Assembly (NCBI GenBank): GCA_944322005.1
Contig: CALUNL010000002.1
Location: forward strand, 1-64,000
Direction of reading: 5' to 3'
Length of the DNA stretch: 64,000 bases
Source: an uncultured Alistipes sp.
GTDB lineage: Bacteria > Bacteroidota > Bacteroidia > Bacteroidales > Rikenellaceae
Part shown: in pieces, positions 1 to 8,490 of the stretch
Numbering within the stretch: the first letter of the stretch is position 1
Layout of the letters: every line of letters starts with the position of its first letter
Made by a program: the position numbers and the translations under genes
The notes under the pieces: model-generated
Told to the model about the DNA's origin: nothing
The model's database searches: none
Seen by the model: the letters and a program-made list of their open reading frames with translations, nothing else

Positions 1-71
1 CGAACCCCCGGTACAGTTGCCCGTACACCGCATTTCGAGTGCGGCCCGATCGACCACTCCGGCATCTCTCC
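1..71 (-). tRNA. tRNA-Ser (anticodon CGA), 3' end cut by window edge
   Basis: On the minus strand the sequence opens with GGAGAGATGCC, a typical serine acceptor and D-arm start. A 5-bp anticodon stem (CCGCA/TGCGG) encloses the loop CTCGAAA, giving anticodon CGA (reads UCG). A long variable arm (GTAC/GTAC stem) follows, as expected for class II serine tRNAs, and then the start of the T arm (GGGGGTTCG). The last part of the T arm and the acceptor 3' strand lie outside the window. Confidence 0.93.
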
Positions 72-199
72 TTCGGTTTCGGTGTGCAAATATATAAATT
101 CTTTTTTATCATTGGCCCATTCAGCGACAAAAAATGTCTGCTCGGCCCCCTTTTTTTCTGTTTCGTCCGATAATGAACAGAAATTTGGCACTTTTTGGT

Positions 200-207
200 T
201 ACATTTG
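200..207 (+). promoter_or_regulatory. Bacteroidetes -7 promoter motif TACATTTG
   Basis: Matches the Bacteroidetes vegetative -7 consensus TAnnTTTG, 72 bp before the lipoprotein start at 280. A TTTG lies 12 bp upstream (184-187) rather than at the usual 19-21 bp. Confidence 0.55.
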
Positions 208-279
208 TATCAGGGATGTAATACTTAGGCACGATTTTTCGTTAAACTGGAAACGGATAACTATAAAACACTCTGCACC

Positions 280-1368
280 ATGAAGCGATTATCAATAATA
301 GCGGTTATCTTGCCGGTCGCAATCCTTGCAGGTTGTTCGTCGGCATTCAAATCGACTTCGTTCAGCGACGATTTGTACGAAATCCACAACAGAACGGCCA
401 TCGCCGAGCGCAAGAAGGCACAGGCGGAACTCGCAAAGGCGCAGGCCGAGGCACGACAGGCCGAATGGGAGGCGAAGCTCGCCGAAGCAAAGGCGAATGC
501 CATCCAGAACGGCACATACTACTCCGATGACGACGCATACATAAATCCATATGACGCCGTATTGGCAGACACATATGAAAGCGCATATGCAAGGCGTCTG
601 TACGGATTCCAGTCACCGACGTACCGAATGCCGTCGAGCTACTTCGCCCTGCGGTACAGCGACGCATTCCACTATGCATCGGCCTACGACCCGGCATTCT
701 ACAACGTGATGGTATCGGGAGACCAGGTATGGGTCGAGCCGAAATACATCACCTCAATGTTCGGCACATGGGGCGCCTCGGTTGCATACCCGTCATACGG
801 CTGGTACTGCGGCTGGGCTTCGCCATACAACTACGCATGGTGGGGATACCCGAGATACTCGTGGTATGACTGGTACAACTGGAACTGGGCATACAACTGG
901 GGATGGGGATTCGGCTACTACAACCCTTGGTGGGGCTGGGGATTCTCGTGGGGATACCCTTACTGGCCACACTACCACCACCATCCGCCATATCACCGTC
1001 CGCCGCACTACGGTCGTCCGGGCAACATCGTCCACCGGCCGTCTACGGGACACTCCTTCGGCAGCGGTTCATACCGCTACTCTGTGAACTCCGGATACAA
1101 CCGCAACTCCAACGGAACGATACGCCGCAACACCGGCGGAACGACCACCGGAAGCGGAGTATACCGCGGCATCGGCAACTCGCGCAGCTACAACAGCAGC
1201 AACTCGTCCGGACAATACCGCTCCAACACACGCAGCCCGTTCGGAGGCGAAAGGAACAACTCCAGCCAGTCGTTCAACAGCGGCAGCAGCAACCGCGGCA
1301 GCATCGGATACTCCGGCGGAGGCAACTTTTCGGGATCGAGCCACGGAGGCGGGCAGCACAGAAGGTAG
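280..1368 (+). CDS. Aromatic-rich lipoprotein, function unknown
   Basis: The 362-aa protein begins with a lipoprotein signal peptide ending in the lipobox LAGC, so Cys19 is the likely lipidated residue. Residues about 40-75 form an Ala/Glu/Lys-rich segment (AERKKAQAELAKAQAEA) expected to be a coiled coil. Residues about 165-245 are extraordinarily rich in Trp, Tyr and Gly (stretches such as WGYPRYSWYDWYNWNW), followed by His/Pro repeats. The C-terminal 120 residues are Ser/Gly/Asn/Arg-rich and probably disordered. No enzyme motif is visible. It precedes the FadL-like porin by 47 bp on the same strand, so the two may be co-transcribed from the promoter near 200. An envelope structural role is a guess from composition. 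Confidence 0.85.
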   Translation: MKRLSIIAVILPVAILAGCSSAFKSTSFSDDLYEIHNRTAIAERKKAQAELAKAQAEARQAEWEAKLAEAKANAIQNGTYYSDDDAYINPYDAVLADTYESAYARRLYGFQSPTYRMPSSYFALRYSDAFHYASAYDPAFYNVMVSGDQVWVEPKYITSMFGTWGASVAYPSYGWYCGWASPYNYAWWGYPRYSWYDWYNWNWAYNWGWGFGYYNPWWGWGFSWGYPYWPHYHHHPPYHRPPHYGRPGNIVHRPSTGHSFGSGSYRYSVNSGYNRNSNGTIRRNTGGTTTGSGVYRGIGNSRSYNSSNSSGQYRSNTRSPFGGERNNSSQSFNSGSSNRGSIGYSGGGNFSGSSHGGGQHRR

Positions 1369-1415
1369 CGGCAAACGTAACAGGTATTTTTCACAACAAT
1401 AAAACAGGTTAAGTC

Positions 1416-3038
1416 ATGAAACGCATAACATCCTGCATGGCGGCGGCGCTGCTTTTTGCCGGAACGGCCGCAGCGCAATACGATACCGGAGGAGTCGTAA
1501 TGGACCCGAGTACCGTGACGGCCTTCGACATGTTCAACCTGTCGCAGACACAGTTCAGCTTCGGCACGGCACGTGCGGCCGCAATGGCCGGGGCCTTCAC
1601 CTCCCTCGGCGCCGACCTCGCGTCGATGTCGATAAACCCGGCGGGACTCGGAATGTTCCAGCACAACTACGTATCGGTATCGCCGATGATGACCTTCAAC
1701 AGTTCCAAGACATCGGCCGGGGCATTCGAGCGCACAAGCGGCAGCCGCTTCGCGATAAGCAACGTCGGCATGTCGCTCAAGCTGCGTGAAAGCGCGACGG
1801 GAGTTACGGCCATAAACTTCGGATTCGGATACAACCGCCTGGCAGATTTCAACTATACATACTCGCTCTCCTCGCAGGGGCAGAGCGCATCGATTGCCGA
1901 TGCCTTCTCGCGTCTGCTGCGCGGCAGCGGGATGGATTCGGGATACATAGGCGGCGAAGACTTCTACTGGGGAGACGTCGACCCGGCACTCTGGGGCTCG
2001 ACACTCGGATATCTGTGCGGCCTCACCTCCGACGCATCGGGGACATGGGATCGCGACATGATAGGCCAGGGGGCGTCGGTCGACCAGTTCTCGACCGTAA
2101 GCAGCCGCGGTTCCGTCGGCGAATACCTCATTTCTCTCGGAATGAACTTAAAGAACAAGCTCTACATAGGAGCGTCGATAGGCATACAGGACGTCATCAT
2201 GCGCCGCGACATATACTACGGCGAGGGATATTCGTATGCCACCGACCCGGCGCTCAACTACCGCATGGAGTACTTCAACTATGACCAGTGGACACGCCTG
2301 AGCGGCGCCGGCATCAACTTCAAGTTCGGTATGGTGTACCGCCCGATAGAGGGACTGCGCATCGGCGTGGCCGTACACACACCGACATTCTACTCGCTCA
2401 CGTACAAGTACGGAGGCGGAATGACATCGAAGGTCAAGGCGGTGAACAACGTCGACGGGTACGAGGTCGATTCGAACGGGTACATCAACCCGCCGTTCTC
2501 CGAAGCCACCGCTACGCTCGTGGATGACGGGCAGTACAGCTGGGAGTTCACCTCGCCGACACGCCTGCTCTTCGGCGCATCCTATACGTTCGGATTCGGT
2601 GTGATTTCGGTGGACTACGAACGCGACTGGTACAACGGAATGAGGGTAAGCAACTCGCCGTACGGCAAGGGGCTCTACGACGAGTTCGTGCGCAACAACT
2701 TCAAGGGGTCCAACACTCTGCGCGTGGGAGCCGAGTTCAAGGTGCTGCCGCAGATCGCCCTGCGGGCCGGATACGGTATGTGGGGTTCGGCCCTGCGCGA
2801 CAACTCGGCCGTATACTCCTCGCCGGTGATATACCACACCGACTATGTGGGAGCCGGCGCAGGGTTCTATCTCAACAACTATTTCTACATAGACCTCGCG
2901 TACCAGTACCGCAACGACAAGCTGACCGACTACACGACGTTCTACTGCTACAACGACACGGAGGATTTCGCAAGCCCGACATACCGCACATCCATACAGC
3001 GCCATTCGGTGATACTGACACTGGGATTCCGGTTCTGA
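1416..3038 (+). CDS. OmpP1/FadL-family outer-membrane protein
   Basis: The 540-aa protein has a Sec signal peptide (cleavage near AAA-Q, residue 21). A glycine/alanine-rich N-terminal block follows (GTARAAAMAGAFTSLGADLA, then SINPAGLG), characteristic of the FadL/TodX/OmpP1 family. Alternating aromatic beta-strands run to a C-terminal strand ending LTLGFRF, the usual beta-barrel insertion signal with terminal Phe. The family forms 14-stranded barrels that admit hydrophobic molecules; Bacteroidetes members are often labelled hemin or aromatic-compound transporters without proof. It lies 47 bp downstream of the aromatic-rich lipoprotein. The substrate cannot be told from sequence. Confidence 0.88.
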   Translation: MKRITSCMAAALLFAGTAAAQYDTGGVVMDPSTVTAFDMFNLSQTQFSFGTARAAAMAGAFTSLGADLASMSINPAGLGMFQHNYVSVSPMMTFNSSKTSAGAFERTSGSRFAISNVGMSLKLRESATGVTAINFGFGYNRLADFNYTYSLSSQGQSASIADAFSRLLRGSGMDSGYIGGEDFYWGDVDPALWGSTLGYLCGLTSDASGTWDRDMIGQGASVDQFSTVSSRGSVGEYLISLGMNLKNKLYIGASIGIQDVIMRRDIYYGEGYSYATDPALNYRMEYFNYDQWTRLSGAGINFKFGMVYRPIEGLRIGVAVHTPTFYSLTYKYGGGMTSKVKAVNNVDGYEVDSNGYINPPFSEATATLVDDGQYSWEFTSPTRLLFGASYTFGFGVISVDYERDWYNGMRVSNSPYGKGLYDEFVRNNFKGSNTLRVGAEFKVLPQIALRAGYGMWGSALRDNSAVYSSPVIYHTDYVGAGAGFYLNNYFYIDLAYQYRNDKLTDYTTFYCYNDTEDFASPTYRTSIQRHSVILTLGFRF

Positions 3039-3093
3039 CACGGCGGCGGCAACCTTTTGAGCCGCAACAGCGAACATTCTGAAAAATTTTAGT

Positions 3094-3101
3094 TACCTTT
3101 G
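3094..3101 (+). promoter_or_regulatory. -7 promoter motif TACCTTTG for proS
   Basis: TAnnTTTG match 103 bp before the proS ATG. A small inverted repeat GCAC/GTGC (3101-3104 and 3113-3116) sits at the expected transcript 5' end. Confidence 0.6.
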
Positions 3102-3203
3102 CACACCCGACCGTGCGGAGGTAACTTTTTTTGCGGCCGCCGGCATGTACGGCGCCGGCGCCGGCACAGGACGGGAAGCGTACGCAAAACAATACACAGA
3201 GAT

Positions 3204-4688
3204 ATGGCAGTAGAACTTAAAGATTTGACCAAGGCCGACGAGAACTACTCGCAATGGTACAACGACCTGGTCGTAAAATCGGGGCTGGCCGAAAACTCGG
3301 CCGTCAGAGGATGCATGGTCATCAAGCCCTACGGATACGCAATCTGGGAGAAGATGCACGAGGTGCTCGACGGAATGTTCAAGGAGACGGGACACCAGAA
3401 CGCCTACTTCCCGCTCTTCATTCCGAAATCCTTCTTCTCGAAGGAGGCACACCACGTGGAGGGATTCGCAAAGGAGTGCGCCGTGGTGACGCACTACCGC
3501 CTCAAGAACGACCCCGAGGGCAAGGGCATCGTCGTCGATCCCGATGCCAAACTCGAGGAGGAGCTTATCGTACGCCCTACCTCCGAAACCATAATCTGGA
3601 ACACGTACCGCAACTGGATCAACTCCTACCGCGACCTCCCGATACTCTGCAACCAGTGGGCGAACGTCGTGCGCTGGGAGATGCGCACGCGCCTGTTCCT
3701 GCGTACGGCCGAGTTCCTGTGGCAGGAGGGACACACCGCACACGAGACCCGCGAAGAGGCCATCGAGGAGGCAACGCGCATGATAAACGTCTACAAGAAG
3801 TTCGCCGAGGAGTGGATGTGCCTGCCGGTAATCGTGGGACACAAGTCGCCTAACGAACGATTCGCCGGAGCGGAGGACACCCTCACGATAGAGGCCCTGA
3901 TGCAGGACGGAAAGGCGCTGCAGAGCGGAACGTCGCACTTCCTGGGGCAGAACTTCGCCAAGGCGTTCGACGTCAAGTTCGCCAACCGCGAGGGCAAGCT
4001 CGAATACGTATGGGCAACCTCGTGGGGCGTGTCTACGAGACTTATGGGTGCGCTCATCATGGCACACTCCGACAACAACGGCCTCGTCATCCCGCCGAAG
4101 CTCGCGCCCGTACAGGTTGTCCTGATCCCGATATACAAGGGCGAGGAGCAGCTTGCGGCGGCACGCGAGCGTCTCAACGCCATCGCCGACGGCATGCGTG
4201 CGGCAGGTCTGCGCGTGAAGATAGACGACCGCGACAATGTCCGCGCCGGATTCAAGTTCGCCGAATACGAGCTCAAGGGTGTACCGGTACGCCTCGCACT
4301 CGGCCAGCGCGACCTGGAGAACGGCACGATAGAGCTCGTGCGCCGCGACACCCTCGAGAAGGAGACCGTACCGCAGGAGGGAATCGTGGAGCGCGTGACG
4401 GGACTGATGGACGAGATACAGCACAACATATTCCGCAAGGCTCTCGAATACCGCGACTCCATGATAACGAAGGTCGACACGTGGGACGAGTTCGTCGACG
4501 TGCTCGAGAACAAGGGAGGATTCATATCGGCCCACTGGGACGGCACGGTCGAGACCGAAGTCGCAATCAAGGAGGCTACGAAGGCCACCATACGATGCAT
4601 ACCGCTCGACGCCGAAGAGGAGGAGGGCAAGTGCGTCTTCACGGGCAAGCCGTCGCACCGCCGCGTACTCTTCGCACGCAGCTACTGA
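3204..4688 (+). CDS. proS: Prolyl-tRNA synthetase (short, archaeal/eukaryal-like type)
   Basis: Charges tRNA-Pro with proline. The 494-aa length and lack of an editing insertion between motifs 2 and 3 match the short ProS type found in Bacteroidetes. Class II signatures are visible: the [11 protein letters not shown] block, [22 protein letters not shown], and the motif-3 region [18 protein letters not shown], followed by an anticodon-binding domain starting near [11 protein letters not shown]. The protein ends in Tyr, as in this type. I chose the ATG at 3204 because translation from there begins [20 protein letters not shown], a typical start. The in-frame ATG at 3099 overlaps the promoter and would add an Arg/His-rich 35-residue tail. 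Confidence 0.96.
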   Translation: MAVELKDLTKADENYSQWYNDLVVKSGLAENSAVRGCMVIKPYGYAIWEKMHEVLDGMFKETGHQNAYFPLFIPKSFFSKEAHHVEGFAKECAVVTHYRLKNDPEGKGIVVDPDAKLEEELIVRPTSETIIWNTYRNWINSYRDLPILCNQWANVVRWEMRTRLFLRTAEFLWQEGHTAHETREEAIEEATRMINVYKKFAEEWMCLPVIVGHKSPNERFAGAEDTLTIEALMQDGKALQSGTSHFLGQNFAKAFDVKFANREGKLEYVWATSWGVSTRLMGALIMAHSDNNGLVIPPKLAPVQVVLIPIYKGEEQLAAARERLNAIADGMRAAGLRVKIDDRDNVRAGFKFAEYELKGVPVRLALGQRDLENGTIELVRRDTLEKETVPQEGIVERVTGLMDEIQHNIFRKALEYRDSMITKVDTWDEFVDVLENKGGFISAHWDGTVETEVAIKEATKATIRCIPLDAEEEEGKCVFTGKPSHRRVLFARSY

Positions 4689-4707
4689 TGCGGCAGCGAC
4701 ACATGCG

Positions 4708-4747
4708 GACGGGAGGGAGAGAGAATCTTCCTCCCGTCCTGTTTTTT
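4708..4747 (+). terminator. Rho-independent terminator after proS
   Basis: Stem GACGGGAGG (4708-4716) pairs with CCTCCCGTC (4730-4738), followed by a run of six T (4742-4747), 20 bp after the proS stop. Confidence 0.85.
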
Positions 4748-4834
4748 CCCGTACGAGAAAGCCGCGGGAACAGACGGCGCGTCATTTAGAATAGACGTAA
4801 TCATTTGAAAATGGCGGTTTTGGAAAAATTTTCA

Positions 4835-4842
4835 TATATTTG
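4835..4842 (+). promoter_or_regulatory. -7 promoter motif TATATTTG
   Basis: TAnnTTTG match 26 bp before the ATG at 4869. It excludes the in-frame ATG at 4842, which would lie inside the promoter. A TTTG lies 12 bp upstream (4819-4822). Confidence 0.65.
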
Positions 4843-4868
4843 TGTACAAACCACAAAAATATTCCGAA

Positions 4869-6284
4869 ATGAAAAGATCCCTGCTGACCATCGCCGCCAT
4901 GCTGTTTGCGGTTACGGCGACCTCCGCCAGAGAGATTCCCCTGCCAAAAGGGGCCCTCATCAACTACCACCTCGAAAACACCGTCAAGGACAAGATTACG
5001 GGACGCTCCCTCAAGGTGTATGACCCCGGGACGAACTCCTACAGCGAGGCCGAAAAGCCCGAATATGCAAAGGACGGAGGTCTGGTCATCGACCGCTACT
5101 ACGCCATAGACCAGGACCTCTCCGTAAAGAGATACCCGAAGCAGAGCATCATCGTGCGTCTGCGCGTAGGAAAGAAGATGAAGGATGCCGGCCCGCTGTG
5201 GCGTTTCATGTCGGGAGGCAAGGACTGGCTGCTCGGAAAGCACCTGTTCAAGATCGACGGCGACAACCTCGGCCTCAACGCCAAACGTAGCGCAGCCGAC
5301 AAGGAGAGCATCGACTACTGGATGGGGCTCCCGAAGTCCGACGCCTCGAACTGCCGCACCTACGTGCTGACAAACGACAACGGAAAGTGCACGCTCACGG
5401 TAGGGAACAAACGCTGCTCCTATTACGACGACACCGGCCTGGAGCTCAAGATGGACAAGGTGCTGCTCTGCCCGTTCAAGAAGGGCGTCGTCACCGACGT
5501 GATATTCTACGGCCGATGCCTGAGCGAGGATGAAGTCAGGGAGTTCACAGGGAAGGACATCGAATATGACCTTACAATAGGCGACAAGGACCCGCTCAAC
5601 GAAAGCCGCAGGAGCAAGCTCATGCCGGTCCTGTTCATCCTGCTCAATATCGTGCTCGCAGCCGTGGCGGTGCCTCTTCGCCGCAGGCGCAGGGAGAGTG
5701 TGGTCAAGAACCGTTTCAACGGCAGCCTGCTCGTCATCGTCGCCATCATTATCGGCGCCGGCGGATACATCTACATATTCTCCGGCAGCGGTTCGTTCGC
5801 ACTGAACCTCGCACTTATCGTCGTCAGCCTCATATCCTACATACTCATCTCGTTCCGTCCGGTGACCCGGCAGGAGCTCGACGAAGAGCTTGCGCAGCAG
5901 GAGGAGGACAGGAGAAGGCGCGAGGAGCTCGGCCTTAAGGAGGAGAGCGTCGGGGACACCTTCAGGAGTCTCTGCTCGTCGCTGTTCAAGTCGGCCAGAA
6001 AGGTCGCCGGAAAGGTCGCCGAGACAACCGGAGAGGCCATCGCCAAGTCGGATGTCACGGTGAACACTTACGACTCGGCCGGGAACAAGATAAAGAGCGA
6101 GAAACAGACCGACTTCGCATCGTTCATAGCGCCGTTCGCAGGCATGTTCCTCATAGGGGCCCTCATCGTGGGCGCCGTGCTGTTCCTGCTCTTCATGGCG
6201 GCGCAGCTCGTGGTGCTGGTGGTCTCATTCCTGCCGCTCTACAAGTTCATCGCCAACTCGAGGAAGTACTCGAGCCTGCAATAA
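4869..6284 (+). CDS. LamG/concanavalin-like domain membrane protein
   Basis: The 471-aa protein has a signal peptide (residues 1-20, cleavage after TSA). A laminin-G/concanavalin-like domain follows over about residues 30-230; its end carries the common LamG closing pattern FYGRCLSEDEVREF. Hydrophobic segments occur near residues 248-268, 280-300 and 305-325. A Glu/Arg-rich charged linker (EEDRRRREELGLKEE) comes next, and a final long hydrophobic stretch at the C-terminus. The layout suggests an extracytoplasmic lectin-like sensor or adhesin tethered in the inner membrane; the ligand is unknown. It is a single-gene unit with its own promoter and terminator. Confidence 0.8.
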   Translation: MKRSLLTIAAMLFAVTATSAREIPLPKGALINYHLENTVKDKITGRSLKVYDPGTNSYSEAEKPEYAKDGGLVIDRYYAIDQDLSVKRYPKQSIIVRLRVGKKMKDAGPLWRFMSGGKDWLLGKHLFKIDGDNLGLNAKRSAADKESIDYWMGLPKSDASNCRTYVLTNDNGKCTLTVGNKRCSYYDDTGLELKMDKVLLCPFKKGVVTDVIFYGRCLSEDEVREFTGKDIEYDLTIGDKDPLNESRRSKLMPVLFILLNIVLAAVAVPLRRRRRESVVKNRFNGSLLVIVAIIIGAGGYIYIFSGSGSFALNLALIVVSLISYILISFRPVTRQELDEELAQQEEDRRRREELGLKEESVGDTFRSLCSSLFKSARKVAGKVAETTGEAIAKSDVTVNTYDSAGNKIKSEKQTDFASFIAPFAGMFLIGALIVGAVLFLLFMAAQLVVLVVSFLPLYKFIANSRKYSSLQ

Positions 6285-6318
6285 AGGCCCGGCATCTGCA
6301 GCCGAACCAGCAATCAAT

Positions 6319-6358
6319 GCGACGGAAAGGAGGCGGACCTTCTTTCCGTCGCTTTCTG
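6319..6358 (+). terminator. Rho-independent terminator
   Basis: An 11-bp stem GCGACGGAAAG (6319-6329) pairs with CTTTCCGTCGC (6342-6352), followed by TTTCTGT. It lies 35 bp after the LamG protein stop. Confidence 0.75.
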
Positions 6359-6412
6359 TGTCCGGTCCTAAACTTTCCCGCACGGAAAAGGTGCAATGAC
6401 AGGGAAAGATGC

Positions 6413-6420
6413 TATATTTG
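6413..6420 (+). promoter_or_regulatory. -7 promoter motif TATATTTG
   Basis: TAnnTTTG match 105 bp before the small lipoprotein start at 6526. Confidence 0.5.
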
Positions 6421-6525
6421 CAACCGCAGACCTTGCCGGACGTAGGGCCATGACCAAATGCGACGGACCGGAGAGGTTGGAATAACGACACCGGAGGCCC
6501 CGCCTCCGCATAATACGGACAAGAG

Positions 6526-7215
6526 ATGAAAAGATTGATTCCAATGGCCGTTGCACTGCTTCTGTCGGTGACGGCATGCACGAAAGAGGATGTCACACCA
6601 TACGATCCGGAGGGCACCGCAGGGCTGAACATGATGTTCGAGAGCTACGGCGGCACCCTGCTCGACGGCACGGACATATACATAGACGATGCGCAGAACT
6701 TCGTCAGCGGCTATTTCCGCATGGCATACATGGGCCCGGTCGCAGGGCTGTCGAGCATGAACCGGCACCTTCTCAACAACCTCACGGGCAGTGCGGCCGT
6801 GGAGGTCGGCGGCGGATACATGATATATGACAGTGATACGCTGCACACGTTCTCTTCGGGGGTTACGGCAGTCGAGTCAGGCTCGACATACCTCCTCATG
6901 AGGGTGGAATCGATGATAACATCCACCGAAGGGCAGACTGAAGGGGCGCCGAAGACGGTCGGCGCACGCGTAAGATACGTCTCCGCACGCGCCGGCGGCT
7001 ACGGAGTGCTGCCGGACCACAGGACGGAGTTCGACACCGATCACGGAGTGTTTGCCGACGCGAACCTGTTCAATGCCGCGGAGGAGATCGAGTGTTCGTA
7101 CAATGTCGAGTGTTTCAAGGACGGGAACGGCGAGTGGGTAATAGGCGTAAGAAATGCCCCCGGCACCATACGCCTCCGCATACGCGACAGCTTCGCCATC
7201 ATAGATGTGATATAG
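6526..7215 (+). CDS. Small lipoprotein, resembles the DUF5036 type
   Basis: The 229-aa protein opens with a lipoprotein signal peptide (LLLSVTAC; Cys18 lipidated). The next part, LNMMFESYGGTLLDGTDIYIDDAQNF, recalls from memory the Bacteroidetes DUF5036 lipoproteins, in which a beta-rich domain starts with a similar N-M-x-N/F-E-x-G pattern. This assignment is tentative. The rest is predicted beta-rich with no catalytic motif. It stands alone between a terminator and the sigma-factor gene, with its own promoter. Confidence 0.75.
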   Translation: MKRLIPMAVALLLSVTACTKEDVTPYDPEGTAGLNMMFESYGGTLLDGTDIYIDDAQNFVSGYFRMAYMGPVAGLSSMNRHLLNNLTGSAAVEVGGGYMIYDSDTLHTFSSGVTAVESGSTYLLMRVESMITSTEGQTEGAPKTVGARVRYVSARAGGYGVLPDHRTEFDTDHGVFADANLFNAAEEIECSYNVECFKDGNGEWVIGVRNAPGTIRLRIRDSFAIIDVI

Positions 7216-7590
7216 GAGCGCAGACGCAACCGAACGGAAGCCATGCGGCGGCGATACCTCGCAAAGGCGCTTCACCCGCAAAAAAAGTCGTTTCGCCGAC
7301 ATGTCATAATTGAGCTACAGGCATGACAATATGCCGCGCAAACGCCCTGTGGCATGGAAATTGCACCGTAGGAAGACCGAAAGACAAAGGCTGCAACATA
7401 AAAACGCAAAGAGTCCGGGATTTGGTATTTTGACAAATTGTATTTATCTTGCAGCCGTAAACCATAACGGGTGATACCGGATACACCCTCATGATAATAT
7501 CCGGAGCACTGAATTGTAAACAACGATTTAAACTGATTTGCCTATAGGAAAGAAGCTCTACTCTTAATTAACCAAAGAAAGGAAAAGAGT
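7216..7590 (+). other. 375-bp intergenic region upstream of the sigma factor
   Basis: Contains the sigma-factor promoter candidate at 7421-7452 and about 140 bp of leader. I see no convincing ORF, terminator or tRNA. The leader is AT-rich and ends in an A/G-rich stretch (AAAGAAAGGAAAAGAGT) directly before the ATG at 7591. Confidence 0.6.
7421..7452 (+). promoter_or_regulatory. Promoter candidate TTTG-N20-TATCTTGC for the sigma factor
   Basis: TTTG (7421-7424), a 20-bp spacer, then TATCTTGC (7445-7452), one mismatch from TAnnTTTG. The spacer fits the Bacteroidetes -33/-7 rule. The start codon is 138 bp further on, giving a long leader. Confidence 0.5.
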
Positions 7591-8175
7591 ATGAACGTAC
7601 AGGTATTAAGCGACCAGACGCTGCTTAATAGTTATCTGCAAGGTGATCAGAGTGCTATTTCCAAACTTATAGAACGACACAGCCGCCGCGTTCGGGATTA
7701 CATACGTATGATGGTCAAGGATGCCGGTCTGGCAGAGGATATTTTCCAGGAGACCTTCATCAAGGCCGTACGCGTGATAGACGAAGGAAGATATACGGAC
7801 AACGGAAGATTTCTGTCGTGGGTGTTGCGCATAGCGCACAACCAGGTGATAGACTACTTCCGCGCACAGAAACAGAACCGTCAGGTAAGCGAATCCAATG
7901 CGGGATACAACATCCTCGGCACGTTGCGGTTCGCCGAAAACTCGATAGAGGACCGCATGGTTTCGTCACAGATCGAGGCCGACATCCGCGCCCTTGTCGA
8001 ACTGTTGCCGCAGGAGCAGCGCGACGTAGTCAGGATGAGATACTACGACGGATTGAGTTTCAAGGAGATAGCAGAACAGACTGGGGTCAGCATAAACACC
8101 GCTTTAGGACGCATGAGGTATGCCCTCATAAACATGCGCAAGATGATAAGCGAAAAGAATTTGGCTTTATGCTGA
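7591..8175 (+). CDS. ECF-like RNA polymerase sigma-70 factor
   Basis: The 194-aa protein has sigma region 2 (about residues 15-95, with DYIRMMVKDAGLAEDIFQETFIKAV and the DNA-melting segment FLSWVLRIAHNQVIDYFR). Region 4 lies at about 125-185 (LPQEQRDVVRMRYYDGLSFKEIAEQTGVS, a helix-turn-helix). No membrane-bound anti-sigma gene of the FecR type follows, unlike SusCD-linked sigma factors. This and the strong conservation of the two regions suggest the general, non-PUL class of Bacteroidetes ECF-like factors. A 48-codon ORF follows 57 bp downstream and shares its terminator. Confidence 0.93.
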   Translation: MNVQVLSDQTLLNSYLQGDQSAISKLIERHSRRVRDYIRMMVKDAGLAEDIFQETFIKAVRVIDEGRYTDNGRFLSWVLRIAHNQVIDYFRAQKQNRQVSESNAGYNILGTLRFAENSIEDRMVSSQIEADIRALVELLPQEQRDVVRMRYYDGLSFKEIAEQTGVSINTALGRMRYALINMRKMISEKNLALC

Positions 8176-8232
8176 CAATGGCACAATAAACCGCCGGGGC
8201 TACCGTTATATATATGTAAAGATTTCAACGGA

Positions 8233-8379
8233 ATGCCTATGGAGGAAAAATTCGACGCCAACAGTGGAAGAGATGTTTCGGAAGAGGACCTTTTCATGTC
8301 GCAGGTAATATGCGGCGATGCGGAACTGCTCTATTTGGATGTATTTCTGACAGAGGTCTTTCGGACGAAACATATTTGA
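8233..8379 (+). CDS. 48-aa small protein downstream of the sigma factor
   Basis: A short ORF, MPMEEKFDANSGRDVSEEDL..., runs to a TGA at 8377-8379. The sense frame continues acidic and then hydrophobic (LFMSQVICGDAELLYLDVF) and ends RTKHI. It starts 57 bp after the sigma-factor stop and ends 18 bp before a strong terminator, so it sits on the same transcript. Start could be the ATG at 8233 or at 8239. No family is recognised. A small regulator of the sigma factor is only an idea from position. It could also be non-coding 3' leader. Confidence 0.45.
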   Translation: MPMEEKFDANSGRDVSEEDLFMSQVICGDAELLYLDVFLTEVFRTKHI

Positions 8380-8397
8380 GGGTTAATTTGTGGGGAG

Positions 8398-8426
8398 GGA
8401 CCGTCTTTCGAGACGGTCCTTTTTTT
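8398..8426 (+). terminator. Rho-independent terminator of the sigma-factor unit
   Basis: Perfect 9-bp stem GGACCGTCT / AGACGGTCC around a TTCG tetraloop, followed by seven T. Confidence 0.95.
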
Positions 8427-8451
8427 GTGTCCATAAAAATAGTTTCAAGAA

Positions 8452-8479
8452 AAAGTCCTGACTTTTCAATCAGGACTTT
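8452..8479 (-). terminator. Terminator of the FN3 lipoprotein gene
   Basis: Perfect 10-bp inverted repeat AAAGTCCTGA (8452-8461) / TCAGGACTTT (8470-8479). Read on the minus strand it follows the lipoprotein stop by 11 bp and continues into a T-rich run (TTTTTCTT). Confidence 0.85.
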
Positions 8480-8490
8480 ATTAACAACGA

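Noticed and set aside
3093..4658. 521-codon open frame on the minus strand opposite proS
   Set aside because: Shadow of the GC-rich proS gene: the translation has no family pattern and is composed of repetitive Leu/Val/Arg/His typical of antisense frames.
4842..4868. LamG protein start at 4842
   Set aside because: This ATG overlaps the -7 promoter motif (4835-4842) and would place nine residues before a complete signal peptide.
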